The notes beneath the pieces were generated by a model. That model was not told the DNA's origin. It did no database searches and saw only the letters and a list, made by a program, of their open reading frames with translations. Below, in pieces: positions 5,257 to 8,061 of a DNA stretch of 8,061 bases. This stretch comes from CAYRVF01 sp964427535 (GTDB taxonomy: Bacteria; Chloroflexota; Ktedonobacteria; Ktedonobacterales; JADMIN01): positions 1-8,061 of the forward strand of contig CAYRVF010000174.1 of NCBI GenBank assembly GCA_964427535.1. Reading direction: 5' to 3'. Each line of letters starts with the position of its first letter. Position 1 is the stretch's first letter. A program made the translations under genes and the position numbers.

Positions 5257-5913
5257 ATGTCATACATCTTCGACGGCACGAACTGGGACCCAGCAGATCC
5301 CACGAGCATCACCAATCTGTTGTTGGAGCATATCTACCTGACGGTCGCGGCCGTGCTCATCGGGCTGCTCATCGCGTTCCCGATCGCGCTGCTTGTCGCG
5401 CGGTACCGCCGGCTCGACACGCCGATTACCACGACGGCCAGCGTCATCTACACGATTCCCAGCCTCGCGCTGATGCCACTGCTGATACCGTTCACAGGGC
5501 TCGCGGTGCCGACGATCCTCATTCCGCTGGTCGCCTACACGCAGGTCGTGCTCATTCGCAACATCGTCGCTGCGATTCAGGGCGTCGATCCGGCGCTCAT
5601 CGACGTCGGGCGCGGCATGGGCATGAACAGCCGGCAGCTTCAGACGCGCGTCGTGCTGCCACTGGCGCTGCCGATCATCGTCGCAGGCATTCGCGTGGTC
5701 ACGGTCACGACCATCGGCATTGCGACGCTCGCGCCACTCATCGGCGTTGAGGACCTGGGCTTTCTCATCTTCCAGGGTTTCAACCTGCATCGGTACGACA
5801 TGCTAGTCGCGGGAGCAGTGCTGGTCAGCGTGCTGGCCATCGCCGTCGACCTGGCGTTGCTCGGAGTGCAGCGGCTGCTCAGTCACGGAAACGCAGTGAG
5901 CCTCGCGCAGTGA
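5257..5913 (+). CDS. opuCB: Osmoprotectant ABC transporter permease 1 (OpuCB/OpuCD type)
   Basis: Integral membrane subunit of the importer, 218 residues, the normal length for OpuC permeases. Hydrophobic segments lie at about 26-49, 60-80, 82-108, 134-156 and 182-206. The cytoplasmic coupling loop that contacts the ATPase is recognisable at GVDPALIDVGRGMGMN (109-124), ending in TRVVLPLALP (130-139), an EAA-like motif. The start is ATG at 5257, 29 bases after the ATPase stop; a GGAGG about 13 bases upstream is further away than usual, and no alternative in-frame start codon lies in between. It resembles the second permease strongly around the EAA loop, as expected for the heterodimeric OpuCB/OpuCD pair. 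The B versus D label is assigned by gene order only. Confidence 0.92.
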   Translation: MSYIFDGTNWDPADPTSITNLLLEHIYLTVAAVLIGLLIAFPIALLVARYRRLDTPITTTASVIYTIPSLALMPLLIPFTGLAVPTILIPLVAYTQVVLIRNIVAAIQGVDPALIDVGRGMGMNSRQLQTRVVLPLALPIIVAGIRVVTVTTIGIATLAPLIGVEDLGFLIFQGFNLHRYDMLVAGAVLVSVLAIAVDLALLGVQRLLSHGNAVSLAQ

Positions 5914-5985
5914 CCAGGCGCGGACACGGGCAACCGCGCTCGCGGACGAACGACAGCGGTGGCGCAGCCAGATAGGGGCCTCTCT

Positions 5986-6705
5986 GTGGATACTCTCCGC
6001 CAGACAATAGAATTCATCCGCGACCCACAGAATACGTATCTGCAGCACACCATACAGTTTCTTACGGTCTGCGTGGTGGCGGTGGTGCTCGCCTTCGTGA
6101 TCTCGATTCCGCTGGGCATCGCCGTCGCGCGGCGGCCAGTAGGTGCGTTTCTGGCGGCCAACCTGAGCGGGCTCGCGCGCGCCGTGCCGACCATCGTCTT
6201 TCTGTTTCTGGTGGTACCCATCCTCGGGATCGGCTTTCTTCCAGCGGTGCTCGCGCTGACCGTGATCGGCATTCCGCCCATTCTGCTGAATACCATCGCC
6301 GGACTGCGAGGCGTCGATCCGGCGGCCATTGATGCCGCTCGCGGGGTAGGCATGACGTGGTTGCAGGTGCTCACACGTGTGACATTGCCGCTCGCGCTTC
6401 CCGTGATCGCGGCAGGCGTGCGGATATCGGCCGTGCAGATCGTCGCCACAGCGCCACTCGCCGCCGAGACCGGCGCGGGAGGCTACGGCGATTACATCCT
6501 CGCGGGGATCAATCTGCTGCAAACGCCGCCGCTGATTGCAGGCGCGGTGCCGGTCGCCGTGCTCGCCTTGCTCATCGAGTTCGGGCTGGGAGGTCTCCAG
6601 ACGCGGATCACGCCAGTCGGGATACGGACAGCGCCTGCCTCCCAACAGGCAGTCCCCGTTGAGGAATCCCTCGACGCGCCAGCTCTGGAGCCAACGAAAG
6701 TGTGA
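5986..6705 (+). CDS. opuCD: Osmoprotectant ABC transporter permease 2 (OpuCB/OpuCD type)
   Basis: Second membrane subunit of the importer. From GTG at 5986 it has 239 residues, with hydrophobic segments at about 24-48, 66-84, 86-106, 133-157 and 180-204. The coupling loop GVDPAAIDAARGVGMTW (109-125) followed by TRVTLPLALPVIAAGVRI (130-147) parallels that of permease 1, showing a common origin by gene duplication. GTG at 5986 is preferred because AGGGG ends eight bases upstream; another GTG at 5959 is in frame but has no clear ribosome binding site and would add nine polar residues. A 35-residue hydrophilic C-terminal tail rich in Pro, Ala and Glu extends past the last membrane segment. The 45 to 72 bases separating it from permease 1 hold nothing recognisable. 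The D label is by gene order. Confidence 0.92.
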   Translation: MDTLRQTIEFIRDPQNTYLQHTIQFLTVCVVAVVLAFVISIPLGIAVARRPVGAFLAANLSGLARAVPTIVFLFLVVPILGIGFLPAVLALTVIGIPPILLNTIAGLRGVDPAAIDAARGVGMTWLQVLTRVTLPLALPVIAAGVRISAVQIVATAPLAAETGAGGYGDYILAGINLLQTPPLIAGAVPVAVLALLIEFGLGGLQTRITPVGIRTAPASQQAVPVEESLDAPALEPTKV

Positions 6706-6866
6706 CTTCTTCGCGTGCCGGTGCCGCTGCGCGGGAGGAGCGGTCGCATCGCACGAGATATAGGCGTCCTCGGGAGTGTTTGACGAGGATGGATGACAGG
6801 CCGGTGTGAAAGACGGCCACGTTCGCCGCCGTACTACAGATGTGAGATCCATCCGTGCGGCCTAAC

Positions 6867-6896
6867 GGCGCCTCCGGCTCGGCAAGCCAGGGCGCC
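6867..6896 (+). promoter_or_regulatory. Nested hairpin in the gap before the binding-protein gene
   Basis: GGCGCC (6867-6872) pairs with GGCGCC (6891-6896), and inside it GGCT (6876-6879) pairs with AGCC (6885-6888) around a CGGCA loop. The structure ends 30 bases before the binding-protein ATG and 16 before its ribosome binding site. There is no U run, so it is not a standard terminator. It sits in the 221-base gap 6706-6926, where I see no gene and no convincing promoter. A role in mRNA stability or differential expression of the binding protein is inference. Confidence 0.4.
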
Positions 6897-6926
6897 CAAC
6901 GACAGGTATCACAAGGAGTATTTTCG

Positions 6927-7853
6927 ATGCGTATCAAGTTTGGTTCGCGGACGCCAACATTGCTTGGCGTCGTCGTCATGCTGGCGGTACTCGTGCTCGC
7001 CGGGTGCGGCGGCGGTGGGAGCGGCAGTGGCTCCTCGTCGAACTCGTCCATCCACATCACGGTGGGCAGCAAGCTCGACGCCGACGGCCAGCTTCTCGGT
7101 CAGATGTATGCGTTGCTCCTGCAGCAGAAGGGCTACACGGTCACCACCAAACTCGCGCTTGGACAGACCCCCGTTCTCAACTCCGCCATTCAGAGCGGGG
7201 CGGTCGATATTTATCCGGAATTCACCGGCACCGCGCTGTCCCTGCTCAACCAGCCCCAGACGCAGGACGCCCAGGCGGCCTACAATACCGTCAAGACCCA
7301 GTACAAGCAGAAGTACAACCTCGACTGGCTTGACGCCGCCTATAACCTCAACGACAGCTACGCCATCTGCACGTCGCAATCCGTCGCCCAGTCCAAACAT
7401 CTGACCTCGCTCAACGATGTCGCGCCGATCGCCAGCCAGCTCACCATCGCCTCACAGCAAGACGGCCTCTCGGCGGCGGTCGACCCGGTGCAGACGGGCT
7501 ACAACACCAAGTTCAAGAATGTCGTGCAGATCTCTGAGCAACTCGGCTTCGAGGCCGTGCAGAAGGGCAATGCCGACCTCAACGTCTGCTACACCACCGA
7601 CCCAACAATCGTGGCCGACAACTTCGTCGTCCTCAAGGACACGAAGAATGTCTTCCCGATCTATAATCCCGCGCCAATCGTGCGCGACCAGGTGCTCAGC
7701 AAGTCCTCGGGTATCGCGGACGCGCTGAACCCGCTCGCCGCGAAGCTGACGACCTCTGAACAGGTCGCGCTGATCAAACAGGTCAGTGTCGACAAGAAGT
7801 CGGTCTTCGAGGTGGCGAAGACGTACCTGCAGCAGCAGGGTCTGTATAAATAG
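6927..7853 (+). CDS. opuCC: Osmoprotectant ABC transporter substrate-binding lipoprotein (OpuCC/ProX type)
   Basis: Extracytoplasmic binding protein that captures the osmolyte and delivers it to the permeases. The 308-residue protein starts at ATG 6927 with AAGGAG eight bases upstream. A basic N-terminus and hydrophobic segment (11-25) lead to the lipobox LAGC with Cys27, followed by a Gly/Ser linker (28-41), so it should be lipid-anchored after signal peptidase II cleavage. The mature domain starts at HITVGSK (43-49), then shows VDIYPEFTGTAL (93-104), characteristic of the OpuCC/ProX-like quaternary amine binding family. Further on come CYTTDPTIVADNFVVLKD (221-238), VFPIYNPAPIVR (242-253) and a C-terminal helical region. 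Tyr96, Tyr222 and Tyr246 are candidates for the aromatic ligand cage, by analogy only. Two other cysteines, Cys148 and Cys221, could form a disulfide. It is the last gene of the operon, followed by a terminator. Confidence 0.94.
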   Translation: MRIKFGSRTPTLLGVVVMLAVLVLAGCGGGGSGSGSSSNSSIHITVGSKLDADGQLLGQMYALLLQQKGYTVTTKLALGQTPVLNSAIQSGAVDIYPEFTGTALSLLNQPQTQDAQAAYNTVKTQYKQKYNLDWLDAAYNLNDSYAICTSQSVAQSKHLTSLNDVAPIASQLTIASQQDGLSAAVDPVQTGYNTKFKNVVQISEQLGFEAVQKGNADLNVCYTTDPTIVADNFVVLKDTKNVFPIYNPAPIVRDQVLSKSSGIADALNPLAAKLTTSEQVALIKQVSVDKKSVFEVAKTYLQQQGLYK

Positions 7854-7960
7854 GTCAGACCTCGCACTACTATCGCGATCGCGCGGGCGCATCACAGCTG
7901 CAGTTGGGAATCCTCCCATGTCCAGATAGGCTGTGCCCCGCGCACAATAGCGCCCCCTCA

Positions 7961-7992
7961 CCGGTCCCGGGCTCTCTGGGACCGGCATTTTA
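7961..7992 (+). terminator. Likely intrinsic terminator of the ABC transporter operon
   Basis: CCGGTCCC (7961-7968) and GGGACCGG (7978-7985) form a perfect eight-pair stem around a nine-base loop, followed by CATTTTA. The U run is short (four), so termination may be incomplete. It sits 107 bases after the binding-protein stop codon. Confidence 0.7.
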
Positions 7993-8061
7993 TGTCCCGA
8001 CGCGGTGCCTAGAGCAACTTTCAGGTTGGTTGAGCAGGCAGTACATAGCCGACGTGGGCGA
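7993..8061. other. Unassigned right edge
   Basis: The last 69 bases after the terminator show no start codon with a ribosome binding site and no recognisable coding or RNA element. They may be the upstream region of a gene outside the window. Confidence 0.5.

Noticed and set aside
5803..6852. 349-codon open frame on the minus strand opposite permease 2
   Set aside because: Composition is Arg/His/Asp-rich and unlike a folded protein, and the opposite strand encodes a clear permease.
7852..7862. AGGTC-A-GACCT inverted repeat overlapping the binding-protein stop codon
   Set aside because: The loop of one base is too small for an RNA hairpin and the site is not promoter-proximal; likely chance.
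723..7883. Copies of GCGATCGC (723-730, 2899-2906, 7875-7882), the cyanobacterial HIP1 palindrome
   Set aside because: Only three copies were noticed in 8 kb, far below the density seen in HIP1-rich genomes and plausible by chance at this GC content.

Overview
This is an 8.06 kb GC-rich bacterial chromosomal window with two divergent gene blocks either side of a roughly 600-base intergenic region. I see no mobile elements, CRISPR array, rRNA or tRNA. GC-rich codon use, GTG starts, Gram-positive-style SAM-I and OpuC modules and a lipoprotein-type binding protein suggest a GC-rich, possibly Chloroflexota-like bacterium. That placement is a low-confidence inference.

Left block (minus strand, read from about 3600 down to 1). 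A sigma-70-like promoter at 3606-3634 leads into a clear SAM-I (S-box) riboswitch aptamer (3461-3580) and an intrinsic terminator (3389-3418). Next come mtnA (methylthioribose-1-phosphate isomerase), a PfkB-family kinase of unassigned substrate, a 342-base gene-free spacer, and the N-terminal two thirds of ahcY (S-adenosylhomocysteinase), which runs off the window's left edge. The logic is SAM by-product recycling: MtnA acts on the methylthioadenosine branch, AhcY cleaves S-adenosylhomocysteine to homocysteine and adenosine, and the kinase is plausibly the adenosine-removing step. The whole unit would be switched off at transcription when SAM is plentiful. The ahcY ribosome binding site lies in the 3' arm of a small hairpin, so ahcY may have an extra layer of control.

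Middle (about 3635-4228). There is no convincing gene here. The region holds several inverted repeats, a good promoter for the right block (TTGACT - 18 - CATAGT) with a palindrome in its spacer, and a predicted leader of about 220 bases with a hairpin and an operator-like palindrome.

Right block (plus strand, 4229-7853). This is a four-gene OpuC-type osmoprotectant ABC importer: ATPase, two related permeases, then a lipoprotein substrate-binding protein. A 221-base gap containing a nested hairpin precedes the binding-protein gene, and a terminator hairpin closes the block at 7961-7992. The likely substrates are glycine betaine, choline or carnitine. Betaine can also donate methyl groups for methionine synthesis, so its position next to a SAM-recycling operon may be functional, but nothing in the window proves it.
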